A stretch of 64,000 bases of DNA from Gautieria morchelliformis (GCA_015179125.1 WHVA01000131.1:173102-237101), one strand, 5' to 3'; positions 9,599-21,874 are shown, counted from the stretch's first letter. The notes: generated from the letters alone by a model not told the origin. Translations and numbers: made by a program.

Positions 9599-10286
9599 AT
9601 GGCCATCAGCGAAATTGACGCCATTTTTTCCTCAAAGTCGAAACCCCCGCAACTTCAGACTAGTTCGTCGTCCAGTCTTAAAGGAAAGGCCAATGCGGCC
9701 ACCTCCAGTAGAGGCACCAGCCAAGCTACGAAAAAAACGAAGAAAAACAAACGCAAGTCGACAGCAGACGAAGATGACAACAACTCATTGAAACCGACAT
9801 TGCATCGTGCCGTAACATCGGTTAAACGGAAACGTGCAGAACCAGATACAGTCATGGATCCTTCCGCTCCTGTCGAGAGCGCAAAGAGGAAGAAGTCCGT
9901 CGGTGAAGTTGTCGGGAAGGTGACATCTAGTCATAGTGCGAAGAGAAAAACGGCGAACCGTGAAGGTTTCGAGAGGTTCTGCGATTCTCGTGGAACAGCC
10001 CCTCGTAAGTGTATTATTATGTCTTGAGCATATGAACTTCGATGTTCAAGCGATAAACTCTATAGGAAAGAAGACTGAGGAGGGATTTTCAATATATAAA
10101 GAGGATGAACTGGGTATCGGTGATCGAGGTGGTGGTCAGTCTGTAATCCAGTTGCGACATCAGTATCGACTCATTTTGCGATCCTTGCCAGATACTCCAT
10201 TATGTCCTTTCGACTGTGCATGTTGTAAGTACAGGGACGCTTGTATCCGTGAGGTCGTTGCTTATGCTGTGTATCTAGGTTTTTGA
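9599..10286 (+). CDS. DUF1764-family protein, four exons, 171 residues
   Basis: Exons 9599-10004, 10066-10134, 10192-10224 and 10279-10286 join with consistent phases (406+69+33+8 nt = 172 codons including TGA). Introns run GTAAGT...TATAG, GTCAGT...GCCAG and GTAAGT...TCTAG. The first about 120 residues are low-complexity, Lys/Ser-rich, with basic patches (TKKTKKNKRK, SVKRKRAE) that look like nuclear or nucleolar localization signals. The conserved C-terminal block FCDSRGTAPRKKTEEGFSIY, then KEDELGI, DTPLCPFDC and the final ACCF match the eukaryotic DUF1764 family (function unknown). The last exon supplies only the final bases of a cysteine codon, one phenylalanine and the stop. The ATG fits the family N terminus, and the splice model is supported by the restored motif. 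Confidence 0.85.
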
Positions 10287-10638
10287 TGTTCTTCAACTTT
10301 CTGCAGCGTGAGACAGTCAAAATTTTCTTCAAATGAACAGCGCTTTTATTTGTTGCTCTCTTCCTCTCCGTTTTTTTGCCCGGTCTCGGCTCTATCGAAG
10401 CCTCCGTGATGCAGCTCCACCCAGCGGTTGGCGGCATGTGCGCACGGAGGTCAATATGCAGCCAATATTGACATGCTCTTTGATACCATCCACTCGATTT
10501 CTTTGACGCGATGTGTTCATCTTCAGATCAGTCTGAAGGGTTTTAGGAGATACATAACTAGCACTGGAATACAGAATTAGACATCTAAAGAGACAGCGAT
10601 TGTTGCCTGCTACACGAAACGGAAGACATCGTCACAAA
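10287..10638. other. Intergenic region between convergent genes
   Basis: About 350 bp between the stop of the DUF1764-type gene (+) and the stop of the BTB gene (-). No coding or repeat structure was recognised; it must hold both transcript ends. Confidence 0.5.
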
Positions 10639-11843
10639 TTACAAACAACAGTCCCACCCATCGAGTCTAAACCACGTCGGGATACTTTTCCATATCCGCT
10701 CACGCTCGCGGCTACTCCATTGCTCAAGTACGTATGCACACGCCTTGCATTCTGAGAACTCTGGACTCTTGAGCTGTCCAAGTTCTTCAGCAACATACAG
10801 CGGGTCAGTACTCCCGCGTTCGCGGTCAAACAGATAATGTTGCGTGGCGAGCTCCACGAGCTCCGAGAAGTCTTTGCGGCACGAGACTGGTGAGTGGCAA
10901 GACTTGCCAGCTGCGATACTAGCCTTCGACGTGCAACGGCCGGAGCCTAGGTTGGTAATTAAGTTCGTGACCGCGGCGTGACTAGCCTCTTTACCAAGAG
11001 CTAGCTTTTGGGTGTCTGCTTGGGAGAGCGATGGTGAGGACTCGAAAATGACGGAGAAGGTGGACCGGGAGATGTCGTAGAAGGCCGATGGGAGAAGAGA
11101 ATGAGCATTCACAGCCCGTGCAAGGTCGATGACACGCTGTAGTACTTGTCAGTCAAGAATTCCACGTGCAAGCAAGTGTTTATTCACAGTGGGGTGAGGG
11201 TACCGACCACCACCGTTGTTCCATTCGCCATTGTACCATCGAGCGATCTCCTCCCTCGTGTCCCAACCCTTGAGTGTGACTGGCCAAGCCTTCTGAAGAT
11301 GCGCTATAGCTTTGGCACGGAGGGAATCAACCATGTACTTATGAGAGAGACGGAGGACACCCGAGACCGCCTCAAAGTCGTCCAACCCATTGTCCCCCCA
11401 GTTCCTGCACTAATAGTATCAGACAACCCGTTTCAAATCGTTACGAGCGTACGTACGGGCCATCGTATAACGCTCGGAGGAGGCTGGTCATGTCACTTGC
11501 AGAGTCGTGGAGATCAACCACTGGGCAGCCCTCGATGACCTCGGCCTCGACTGGGTGTTCTGGCTGAGGCATTGAGAACATGTGCCGAAAGACTTCACTA
11601 TGTCGAGCGATCAGTGCGCGGTGAACGCGGAAAAGCGTGGGCGGGTCCTTCGCACGCAGAACCACGCTCCCATCGTCGAACCTACAGAACACAGAAATCA
11701 GGAAGTTGTGTTCCATGTACGACAGGGACTGCACACCATAGATCAGAGTGTCGAGTTGGCTCGCCGTCCATGGGGTCGTATGCCGTTCGAGCCTGGTGCT
11801 CCAAGTCTTCTGTCGTCCGTTGTCGTTTGAGCTCAGCCACCAT
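10639..11843 (-). CDS. BTB/POZ domain protein 1, four exons, 348 residues
   Basis: Exons 11843-11737, 11681-11457, 11404-11188 and 11136-10639 give 349 codons with matching phases (107+225+217+498 nt). Removing the first intron creates SDLWFDDGSVVLRAKD. TLFRVHRALIARHSEVFRHM follows, the classical start of fungal BTB domains: strand, then the conserved histidine helix. The second joint gives LYDGPNWGDNG, then FEAVSGVLRLSHKYMVDSL; the third gives HPTRVIDLARAVNAHSLLPS. The layout (BTB domain, helical extension, C-terminal Cys-containing segment ending in a tryptophan-rich tail) is that of the large, mostly uncharacterised BTB family expanded in Agaricomycetes. A protein-protein interaction or E3-adaptor role is inferred from the domain only. 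Its neighbour at 12048-13193 is a paralogue in the same orientation. Confidence 0.85.
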
Positions 11844-12047
11844 TGCCTATGTACAAGACGAGAACATATATCGCGCGCCTCTCCTGGAATCGGTACTGGT
11901 AGAACCAAGGTCGACTGTCAGTTGGGACACACATGCACCCCGGGTTCACTATAATTACGCCTGGATGATTTATGTCGTCATTGAACGCATGTACAATCTG
12001 TAACGCCGAGAAGTTCTCCTAAGCAACCAACGCTCCTTGTAATACCA

Positions 12048-13193
12048 TTAATGACCTTCTGCGCAATGCACCACGTTCTCTAATCCAAACCAACGAGGAA
12101 TTTGGTTCCAAACGTAACGTCTCGCCGCCAAGGCAACTTGTGCAAACTCCGCCCTGCACTGTTCACATGCTCTGCTGGCAGAATGCACGCCTACAGCTCC
12201 ACGGACTTCTCTTCCTTGCATGAGAACCGCTGCGCCGAGAGTAAACAAAGGGTCACTATCCCGTCCAGGCGTGACGCCGACGATTCCGCGGTACACCTCA
12301 TGAGCGAGGAAACTGAACGCATTGCGGCACTCTCTGCCATCATCGTACGGTCTGTTTTCACAGAGAACTGCGACATCTCGGTCATCAAGTTCATGCCGCA
12401 AAAATCGCGCGATGAAGGTCTGCGAGGCTTCTTTTCCGTTCATTACTGTTTGCAGGTCCGCAGTCGAAAGCCTGGTGGCACCTGGGATAGCGCTAATAAT
12501 TGGAGAGTTCGGGGCGGATGAGGGATAGCCTATCCAGATGTTACTGCAGTTGTATCGAGAGAGATCGTAGAGTGCCGCGGGTAGAAGGGTTGCACACGCA
12601 GGTCCGAGTTCGTGTGCTAAATTTATTATAAAGATAGGGTGAGGTCGGACCTTCGACGACTCATACGAGCCAGTGGAGCCCATCGCTTCCTTTTCTCTCA
12701 AGTCCCAAGCTGTTAGGTTTGCGGGCCAATCGTGTTGCAGCAGTTTGAGAGATTCTAGTCGTAGATATTCCACAAGATACTTGATAGAAAGACGGAGAAC
12801 GCCAGAAATAATTGGGAAGTTGCTTGCATGGGGCTGGTCAAAATACCTACACATTTAACAGGTTGGTGTGAACGGGTATGACATAGACTTGCACATACAA
12901 GCCATCGTATAAAGCCAAGAGGAAGTGTTCCAGGTCTCTCGGTTCGTCATCCACACGAATTGTCCTTGTACCGTCTACCTCAAATGGAAGATCCACCTGA
13001 GGAAGGCAGAGTAAATCCCTAAAGTCAAATGTTAATCAAATAACCTTCTCGGTGGCTGGTTTTCGGTTACTGACTTGAAGACGGTTGAATGGCGCTCCAG
13101 AATGCCTCCATGGACCTTGAAAGCAGAGCTCGCTGTAGTGAGTACTATATTGCCGTCATCAAACCACAGAGGCGAGTTCCTGATGTTGGACAT
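12048..13193 (-). CDS. BTB/POZ domain protein 2, three exons, 339 residues
   Basis: Exons 13193-13071, 12996-12899 and 12846-12048 join to 340 codons (123+98+799 nt). The ATG at 13193 begins MSNIRNSPLWFDDGNIVL, the BTB start. FKVHGGILERHSTVF follows, then VDLPFEVDGTRTIRVDD and LLALYDGLYFDQPHASNFP across the second joint. The rest follows the BTB1 plan: SGVLRLSIKYLVEYL, HPIFIINLAHELG, LLPAALYDLSRY, then a Cys-containing C-terminal part. The first splice donor (GTAACC) is less canonical than the others; the alternative GTTATT donor breaks the frame. Sequence divergence from BTB1 is considerable, so the tandem pair is not a recent duplicate. Confidence 0.82.
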
Positions 13194-13774
13194 AGTATAG
13201 AAGCTATAGCAGCACCAGGTAGATGAAAACTAGTATAAAGTTGCGGCTGGCAGATAAAGCGTGTATACGTGGCTGACCAGAGCCAGTGGGAAGTAGCGAG
13301 ACAAATATATTGCGCTAAGCTGAGACGACGAGAAGTTCAAATGGAATCGAGAATATGAGGCTCCCAGTGTCTGAGAAGTGGACACAATCCCAGATTGGAC
13401 AGTTTAGGGCCTAGGCAACATGCTCAACCATCCCGGATTCGGTCACAACATGACAACATCAAGCAAGCCGCAAGGACTGGGCGATAGCAGGCCATCTAAG
13501 CCAGTCTGGGACAACGACGATGACCACCAAAGATTTGGGAGTGACGTGACCTTGTGACCGAGCTTTGTCACATTTTTGCGAACACGCTGCCAACACTCAA
13601 TAGTTTCCAAGTTGATAGTGAATACAAATGCTTTATTGAATGATGCACACTTTATGATGTCTATGATGATACACGATTCATGTGCTGTCCAGAGACCGAA
13701 TGCCAGGATTTGCCGGCTGATGTTAAAATGCAATAATGTCCCGTCCAAACCATCGATCATCCCAACCCTTGATG
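13194..13774. other. Intergenic region upstream of BTB2
   Basis: About 580 bp between two - strand genes: the 5' side of BTB2 and the 3' side of the disordered protein gene. The frames visible here are short and do not resemble proteins. I recognise no repeat or promoter element. Confidence 0.45.
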
Positions 13775-15478
13775 CTATCCAGAAACCGGAACAGAGTTTG
13801 AAGGCCCAGGCTGGGAGTACTGCGCCATCTCGGGGACGACCAGCGGCTGATGATGTCGTCCGTCACCCATAGGCACGAGGATATATGGCTGCCCTGACTT
13901 GGATACCTCTGCAGGCACATACTGATAACCAGGCAAGTATCCCGGACCCGATGCGGATGAGCCTGCGACAAGGGGAGCGGGTGGCGTCTCGACGTGGGTG
14001 TGGCTCGAGGCGGACGCGGCGCGCTCGCCATCAGCCGATAGAGCAGACTGGGGTATCGGAAAGGGATAAGGAACGAACCCCGGCGGAGGATCAACGCCAG
14101 CCGGAAGTACCAGGATGTCTTCCTGGGCGCCGTACCAGCTTTTCCCGGCTCTAGGCGTGGCCGGAGCCTGCACTGCAGGAAACGGGAGAGGGCCGTCACT
14201 GATGGCGCTGTGGACGCGAGTAGAAAGAAAGGTTACGCCAGACCTGGGGGAGGAAGCGTAGTCCTGGGAGGACCTCGGCTTGGGTTTGACACCACCGGGC
14301 ACGTAGTCCGCCGCAACGCGGTCACCTACCCAAGGCAAATCGTGGATCTGTCGCATAAACCGTACTATGCGCGAGACCAGAGAAGTGATGACGTCCTCCT
14401 CTGCACGATTTTCTTTGCGGTAGCCTGCCTCATCTCGTTCCGCTGACCAGCGTGAAAACACACGACTGGAAGGCCTGGGAGGCCTTCGTTCAGAAGCGGA
14501 CCTGGGCTGACTTGTACGAGAGTCGTGCATCATGTGTGGCTGGTCTGAAGAGACCGAAGACAAGGGCTGTCTTACTGCCTCAGCGGCATATATTTTTCGA
14601 GCACGCTCTCGCTCGTGTGCTTCTTCCAGCGCTTCGCGCTCCCGTCTCATTTCCTCAGCTTCTAGCTGGGCTTCGGTAGCCGCATTAGATTGACCAGTCT
14701 GTGAGTGAGCATTCTGCGACACTGGGGCTGGTTCCGCAGACGGATGTGCTCCCGGCACAAGCGCGAGCGGCACATCGCGCGCCTGTCGCACAGGCAAAGA
14801 GCGAGAATACCGCTCCTGACGGCTGCGTTTCCTAAACGCACGATCGCGACTCATGCGCTTCCTCTGTATGTACTCATACAAGAGTTGCTCCTCCCGTGCA
14901 GGCGCGTCTTCCTCCTCGGGCTCCATGTACGTCTCCACATCGTCTTGAACGGGTGACTCCCGCAGAACTCGCTCGCGACGTTCCTCAGGCCTGGGCTCGG
15001 CTTCGCGATCCGTCTCGGGTACGGGAGACATATCCTGATTCCGTGGTCCGTAGGACCGCCCAGCCTTGACTATGGCCGCCGGTATTTTCCTTAGGCCTTT
15101 GAACATGCCCAAGCCCATCCGTCCCAACACTCGTCCATTTTCAGGATCCCCGTCCTCAAATGCGCGCGGTCGAAAGCGTCCCCCGTCCGGCTGGCTAAGG
15201 CGGAACCCCTGCTGGATTTGTATCCCGCCTCCTGGCAAAAGCGCAGGCTCCGGCCCCGGAGACGGGCTCGCCCGGAAGGGAGGGGATGCAACAGAGTGCG
15301 GAATATCTATTAATGTGCTTGGAACATCCCGTAGCGAATTCGGGGGGTGAGACTGCGAGCGTTCGTGACGACGGCGTCTTCCAGGGTGCACCGATGATGC
15401 ATGCGTGCGATGTGTACGGCGTGACAGAGACGTGGATTGATGGCTTGAACTATGGATGCTCTGCTCGTGGCGGGACAT
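13775..15478 (-). CDS. Intrinsically disordered Arg/Ser/Pro-rich protein with a coiled coil, intronless
   Basis: The first ATG of the frame is at 15478 (MSRHEQSIHSSS); the frame upstream of it starts with a non-ATG codon. The protein has about 567 residues. It has no recognised domain. It contains basic Ser/Arg tracts (RRTHRTHASS, GRRRRHERSQ), a charged helical stretch around residues 272-302 (EAEEMRREREALEEAHERER) that should form a coiled coil, and a long Pro/Gly/Tyr-rich tail (GYLPGYQYVPAEVS). A second short helical block (VITSLVSRIVRFMRQIHDLPW) lies near residue 365. Such proteins are common and lineage-specific in Agaricomycetes; I cannot assign a function. The single long frame with good codon structure argues that it is real. 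Confidence 0.65.
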   Translation of the reverse strand: MSRHEQSIHSSSHQSTSLSRRTHRTHASSVHPGRRRRHERSQSHPPNSLRDVPSTLIDIPHSVASPPFRASPSPGPEPALLPGGGIQIQQGFRLSQPDGGRFRPRAFEDGDPENGRVLGRMGLGMFKGLRKIPAAIVKAGRSYGPRNQDMSPVPETDREAEPRPEERRERVLRESPVQDDVETYMEPEEEDAPAREEQLLYEYIQRKRMSRDRAFRKRSRQERYSRSLPVRQARDVPLALVPGAHPSAEPAPVSQNAHSQTGQSNAATEAQLEAEEMRREREALEEAHERERARKIYAAEAVRQPLSSVSSDQPHMMHDSRTSQPRSASERRPPRPSSRVFSRWSAERDEAGYRKENRAEEDVITSLVSRIVRFMRQIHDLPWVGDRVAADYVPGGVKPKPRSSQDYASSPRSGVTFLSTRVHSAISDGPLPFPAVQAPATPRAGKSWYGAQEDILVLPAGVDPPPGFVPYPFPIPQSALSADGERAASASSHTHVETPPAPLVAGSSASGPGYLPGYQYVPAEVSKSGQPYILVPMGDGRHHQPLVVPEMAQYSQPGPSNSVPVSG

Positions 15479-15701
15479 GTTTTCCAACGATTATGCGCGG
15501 TGTTCGCTTAGACGCTCGGGTCAATGGTTGAGGACGTCGGGAACATGCTGGAGCAGCGAGGCGAAAGAATCATCATCGCAGCACGTGACACATGCAATAT
15601 GCTGGTTTCAAGTGCATAAGGACTAAGTAAGTACAGGAAGGCAGACTAGATCGTTACTACTATTCTTTGCAAGTCATTCAAGAAAACTGTTCCAGATCTT
15701 T

Positions 15702-18700
15702 TCACTCGTCGTACTGCAGGACCATAGACCGAGCCCACGGAGATAATTCACGGTTGATGTCAAGATACTCATAGTTTGCCGTCCCATTGGCAACGCTTAC
15801 AACCCTGAATATCCAACATGTTATATGACTGGGAAGCGAGCAAAGCTGAACCTGCACACACCTCTTTAAGGTCCCGGACGGCCCAGCCGTACGCCGTACG
15901 TTTTTTAAGCTGAACACCGCGCGGAGGACCTGTGCGATCATCTTTTCGACAAACTGACCCCCAAGGGCTCTGTCATACCACCCGTCAAATTCCGCCAGTC
16001 TCACCATCATGACGGGGAAACTAACCCAAAGATAGCGTCATTCAACGAGAGATAGCCTTCGAGGGGCCTTGAAGGGTCGATTTGGCTGGGGTTGATGAAC
16101 ACGTCCGGCTGGGATATAATATATATACATCAGTGTCAATGCATAAGCTCTAGGCACGGCTGCGTACATCCAGGTTTGCATTAGCAAAGCTCAAGTATAA
16201 GGGTCTGTCCTGGGAGACTTTCACCCCATCGACATTGCCCTCTTGCTGAGGGTGGCCTGAAGCGCAACAATTAAGACACATGATCAGTTAAAGTGGCAAC
16301 GTACTCACGCAATGTCCCTCGGATAGAAGGATCCAATCCTGCACTACTATCAGCGACATGGCTAAAAACGAGCAGAAGCTGAAAACAGACGTAGTGCTTC
16401 CCGAGCATAACCCTGGAGCTGCGCATCGGCGGCCGCACCTGGCGTCTTCGCGAGCGCCATAATGCTCGTCAAATGCTGCCGGTGCTCCTCGTTGAGATAT
16501 AGGTTGACGACGTGGACGAGCGCTACAGACAACCAAGCAAGTTCAAAAAGCGCTTCAATGCTTGTTTCCTATCACACATACCTTGCGCGAACTCAACGCT
16601 GGCCAGGAGCACGACGGAGAACACGTCATTGGCGAGCTCGTCCCGGGGCCTCTTGCTCGCAGAAAGCTTCTTAATGAACTCATGCGACCCGGTCTTATTA
16701 TTCGAATTATGGAAGACGTGCGCGATGGTGTGCAGTATCTCCTGTGCAAGGCGACGTTAGACCCTGCCGCATGAATCTGAATCAGGGATCACTGCACCCC
16801 AACGGGAGAGCCTTCCTTCAAGTGACTCTTTATGTGCCCTATTAGCTCCGCGGTGTGCGATATCGCGAGTTCTTTGGCACGCATCTGTTTAGACGGATTG
16901 GTCTCGAAGAATATATAAGAGAATACGTCGCGAAGCATCGTCATGAGTTGACGGTCCATGTAGATACCGTGTGGATTCTGCTTGGTCTTGAGGGGGAAAC
17001 CCGCCTATATAACGACATACTTATAAGCCTGCGCACCTATGAACCTGGAAGAACTGAACTTGACTCACAAGTACGATCGATACGAAATGTATGGGTACAA
17101 GATTAAGAACGTCGCCCTGGGCACAGCACAGCGTCAGCGATCCCGGAATGTAGCTAGTCTGGACATTCATGACATACCACAATATCGATGCTGCGACCCG
17201 GGATATTAAACAGAGTGTAGCTGTTTTCCTCGATCATCTCCTTGGTGGTCTGCAAGTAGAACTGCGCGGCCTTGTCTACGAGCGCCGCATCACCCGACAG
17301 CGCAGACGTGACGAGTTCCGAGTCCGCCTTGTGCACGACAGGGTCGTCCAGAGAGAGCAGATACCTGGCAGCAGTCAGTGTTGAGCGCCAGCCAATTAAA
17401 AGGCTACAACGTAAGCCGCTCGCTCACCCCCGACCCGGGATAATCTCCTTGGCCCGCCCGACGTACGACGCGCGGAACGAAACGCGATCTTTCAGGACTG
17501 AGGATACACCAGAGAAGGTATTGACCACGTGCGGATGCTCGGAGCGATCTGGCCTCGAGAAGGTATATTTCTCGGCGACCCCGAGCTTCGTGAGGTTCGT
17601 CTTCATTGCCTCGGGCGTCATCAGCGCAAACCACGTGTACACGCTGTCGTACGTGTAATGCGCGGGCAGCGTTCGCAGAAGGACTGGGAGCAGCAAGGGT
17701 TTGCCATACGGTTACTCCTGTAGCCTTTGACAAGTGAAAAGGGCATCGCACTCACGGCGTCCGAGCATGCTGCCAAAGCCGGCATTGGTGGTGTCGCGCT
17801 GACAGTCCTGGAAGCCCCACGCGGTGAGGTTCCACGGGGTGAGGTCCGCCGTGAAGAAGCGGTCGCCACGCGTCAATGCGATGGCATCTGTTATAGCCCC
17901 GTCACGTGAGGAGTCGATCAGGACGTAGCTGGCGTCACGACGAACCGGCTAAGATGGCACGCGAGGTCGTGTATGCGGGACACAGACCTGCGCCTGGCAC
18001 GACCTAGAAGCAACCCAAAATATAGAAAATGCCACTGCCAAGATATGATTATTTTACACACAGGCTTAGCTTCCTCGGCTTGCAGGCCCGGCTGCGAGAA
18101 GGTCAAACAAAAATAGTCCGGACGGTTGAAGAAATACGCACGTAGAGTTCCAGATTCTCGATGTTCCCATACAGCCGTCTAGCCGTCTCTGCGATCTCAG
18201 GGTCGGGCTGCCAAGACAACGTTGCGAGTATTGAGCTTGGATGTGGATAAATTGAACAGTGAATAGAAAGACTAGCACGCACATTCCAGTCCTCGAAATC
18301 AGAATAGGCTACACGTAAACAAAGACCGAATTAGTCTACGCGAGATAGGCCATCAACGGGGAACGCACGTTTCAACTGCAGGAACTAGTACCATACAGCC
18401 TCAGCACCTGAAACAACAGACAAACGACACGGCGCAGAGGGACATACCCTTCTGAAATCGTTCAGCGAGCACGCGCCCCATGAGCGTGCCTGCTCGATAC
18501 CCATGATCTCGATGATACGCATCACCTACGGGCCACGCAGCCAATAAGCACGACGAGAGGGCGCCAGTGGAATCTGCGACAGACCTTGGGCGACCCGCGG
18601 GCCTTGAACGCCGACGCTGGGTTCAATGTCCTGTGCCGCCTGTCAGCGCACGCCAGGCCATAAAGGAAATCACCGCTACGCACGCGTCCTGAAGGATCTT

Positions 18701-20774
18701 GGCCAGATCCGCATCCTTGAAGCTGTCGTCGGCCTCACGCTCGATGCTACATAAACCCCCAAAGATTTATGCATACTGATCGTCGCAAGAACAACCACAA
18801 ATAACGCACCCGCCAAAGCTCCACTTGCTGGGGTCATTCCCTATGCTCGCCTGCACCCTGCGCATGGCCCTGGCAAAGTCCGGTGGCGTGATTTTGTCGA
18901 ATGGCTCGCCATTGAACACCTTTGAAAACGTGTCCTCCGTCCACTTTTCGTTGGCTTCAGACATGGTCGCATGCCAGCGGTACAGGAGGTTGAACTACAA
19001 AACGCGACGGGCTCCAAGAGTAAGAACATGGCACACGCAGGTAGGTAGAGAGGCGCACTTCGATGCTGACGTTGTTACCCTGGCCACGCTCTACCTGGCT
19101 ATGATCGGACCTTCGGATTTCCTACATTACATACAATACGTCGCATAAGTATATCAATGCGAGAAACAGCTAAAACGAAAACATACACCAAAGGGGTTGA
19201 GATTCCACGAGCTTCCGTCGCGCACCAGACCCAGGATGGCGGCAAAGTAGTCCGAGAACACAATCTGTGCGAACCACATGCAGTTCACCAGCCGTGTAGT
19301 ATTGAAGATCTCGTCATCCTGGGCCAGGCGAGCGGCTTCCTTGTCGGAACCTTTAAGGGTTTCAGGGTCGACATACCCTCCTCGCTCATTGATGTCGAGC
19401 AGTCTCTTGGCGATGTACTAGGAAAAACTGAGGAATCAACACCATCCTAACCGAAACTTGTACGCACGTTGTCTACCGGGATGAGAAGGGAATAAGCGCC
19501 AGACACTGTGAAGTATGTATGTAATCTACTCACGGTTACGGTTGAACAGCACGAGAATGACCGCTGATGCCGGGGGAAGAAGCAACAACCTGTCCTCCGC
19601 AAAGACATCAGGGTGAAGACCTCCTCTACCATCCTTCTTCCGCACGGAGTCCTGTGTCGCCTGATCGTTTCCATATAATGGCCCCAAATCAATGTAGCTG
19701 GACGTCTCGTTGATAGCCCATTGGGTGAAGGATGTGCGGAAGATGCTACAAAAAGCGTACGTCGTGTTAACCGCCACGAAGAGAGGCCAGTAGTATACCA
19801 TACCTGTGGATCACAAGCGTGGCAAAGCCAAACATAAGGCTAGACAGGCCTGCGGGGTGGGGGACGAACTTGACGTAGATGAGTTATCACGAAGACCACC
19901 AGTGGTGCCGCGGTGCACACCTTGTCTCTCCTGAGCAGAGATTGGTAAACCAGCTCAGGCTCCGGGAGATCAGTAGCGACAAGGGCGTGGGTAGCCTGGA
20001 CACTGCGACTGTACGGTGAGCCCGCCTTGCCCATCTCAGGAATGGAGACGTTATTCCCAGAGCCATCTGCAGAACGCCACTGGAACTTGCCCATGGACGT
20101 CGCGGGTGGGTGGGGCAGGTCATACCAGACTATATTGTGGGATGGGATGAAGCGTGACGGACATGCTAGGTGACAGCGTGTGTTTACTTACAAAGCTGAA
20201 CAGCCTGATCCTGGAGTTTCTGAGCAAGGGCTCCGTCGGGAAGACGAGAAATAAAGACAAGCGCATGCTCGAGCTGTGGACCCGGGGTCAATTGTTGATA
20301 CAGATATTACAAGCTGAAGGGAGACGGACGAGCATCTGTCTGTCATCAATAGCGGTGCTGTGGCTGAGTGCATCCAAAATGCTGCTCTGGGCGTATATCA
20401 GCGAGAGGCTGGACAAGGGATGGTGCGAGACACACAATGGACTGAGCGCTCATGGTGAACGGAAGGCCTTTCTTGACCTGTGCTTGCTGAAGTGAGAGGC
20501 GAGAGATGACACGTCGAAAAAGCGAACAGACCTGCTCGCGAAACTGCTCGACGATTTTTGAGCCGCGCGACTGGGGGACATCGTAGTCGGTGTCATTGTC
20601 ATGAGCCGTGACGGGCATGAAGGCATTGTGGAGGGCCTCCGACTTTTGGTCGACCCTGTTGAGGGTCTTTCCCTGCCGTACGTGAGGCCCAGAGGGCGGA
20701 GACGGGCGACATGGTAGACTCACTGCAGACTTTGCGATGATCTTGGCTCCGGGCAGGTAGGCAAGGAGGGACAT
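15702..20774 (-). CDS. Ppo-type fatty-acid dioxygenase (heme peroxidase plus P450-like domain), many exons
   Basis: Multi-exon gene of the linoleate diol synthase / psi-producing oxygenase family, which oxygenates C18 fatty acids to hydroperoxides and oxylipin signals. Likely ATG at 20774 (MSLLAYLPGAKII); GTG frames extend further. Peroxidase-domain blocks in order: LEHALVFISRLP (about 20270), RSADGSGNN...MGKAGSPYSRSV (20000-20070), HPAGLSSLMFGFATLVIH (about 19830), FRTSFTQWAINETSSY and PLYGND (19640-19740), and YRWH at 18971-18982 holding the tyrosine and proximal heme histidine. The P450-like half follows (MTPEAM, DPEIAETARRLYGNIENL, NSNNKTGSHEF, QGYAREALR, KNVRR) and ends in MVLQYDE at 15702. 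At the heme-thiolate position (about 15966) the sequence reads GALGGQF, alanine instead of cysteine. At least 15 short introns are implied. Exons before about 20280 could not be settled. Confidence 0.85.
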
Positions 20775-21874
20775 GGCAGGATGTGAGAGGCTGAACGAGA
20801 AGACAGCGGCTTTTATGGACGCCACGCAGATATGTATTACCGAACTGTCATCCGGGAATTGAATTGAGGCGGCTCGAAAAGGCAGGTAGGGCGATTGAAT
20901 AGTGATTCCGGCAATCTCACGTGTGCCGTTATGGGTGCCGTCGCACCATGTGGCGGTAGACTCGTGAGTCTATATAGTAATGTTGTAGACTTGGCTGATA
21001 TGCCAAAGTGTCCACAGTGACTGAGTGTCGAGGATGACGCAGGTGACATAACGGGAAATGGTGGCCGGCAAGTGCCGGCACTGGATGAGCGGAGGTAGCA
21101 GCTTGTGCGACTGATCGTCCTGCAAGCGGCCTCTGTACCCGAGTTACCGACGACATGTTTCTTCGAATCAGAAGTGATCCATGCCTGGATATGAGGAACT
21201 GCCGGCCCTTGTCCAGGTCGCTCCATGTGAAACTACTAAAGTAGGAGGACGTCGGGAACCAGGCTTCAACACTATTCTGACCAATTTTTCGCACGACGAA
21301 CCACTTCCAAGGCGCCAGCATATAAAAGAAACTGTACGGAGTACTGAACGTACTGAATTCGAAACCAGGTATTATATACTTGTTGATCGACAGTGTTACC
21401 ATATCGGCGTTGCCAGATTGGACGCTACTTCTGAATACAGTTGGCGGCTACAACGGTGAAACGGAACCTTCTACTATTGGCACCGACATGCAGTTTTATT
21501 TATGTGATCAATTGCTTTGGTCTATATAAGCTCCCAACGACGGCACACGCTACAATTGACACGGCATACGGTACGCCTTATGTGAAAATTTTGATACACA
21601 GAACACCGAGTACGCACATGCCCGTATTCAATTGAGGTGTCCGCATATGTACATACCCCATCCAAGGTTGCACACGTGCACCTCCGAGCGCCCCCGGTAG
21701 GCCAGTCAGTATGCATGCAATTCGTCTAGTTAGTCAATCGTACATGCTTCAACAGCAAAGTACAGGTACTAATAAGTAAGAGTGCGAGACGCAACATGCA
21801 CGCCATCATGTCCCCGAAACAGCACCTCAGCGTCCATAATAAGTATACCACCCGCATTACGAAAATCGAAGGTA
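20775..21874. other. Intergenic region, Ppo promoter side
   Basis: About 1.1 kb between the start of the Ppo gene and the stop of the esterase gene, both on the - strand. Several medium frames exist on both strands, but none resembles a protein or has a splice-compatible partner. I see no repeat structure. It probably holds the Ppo regulatory region and the 3' end of the esterase transcript. Confidence 0.45.
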
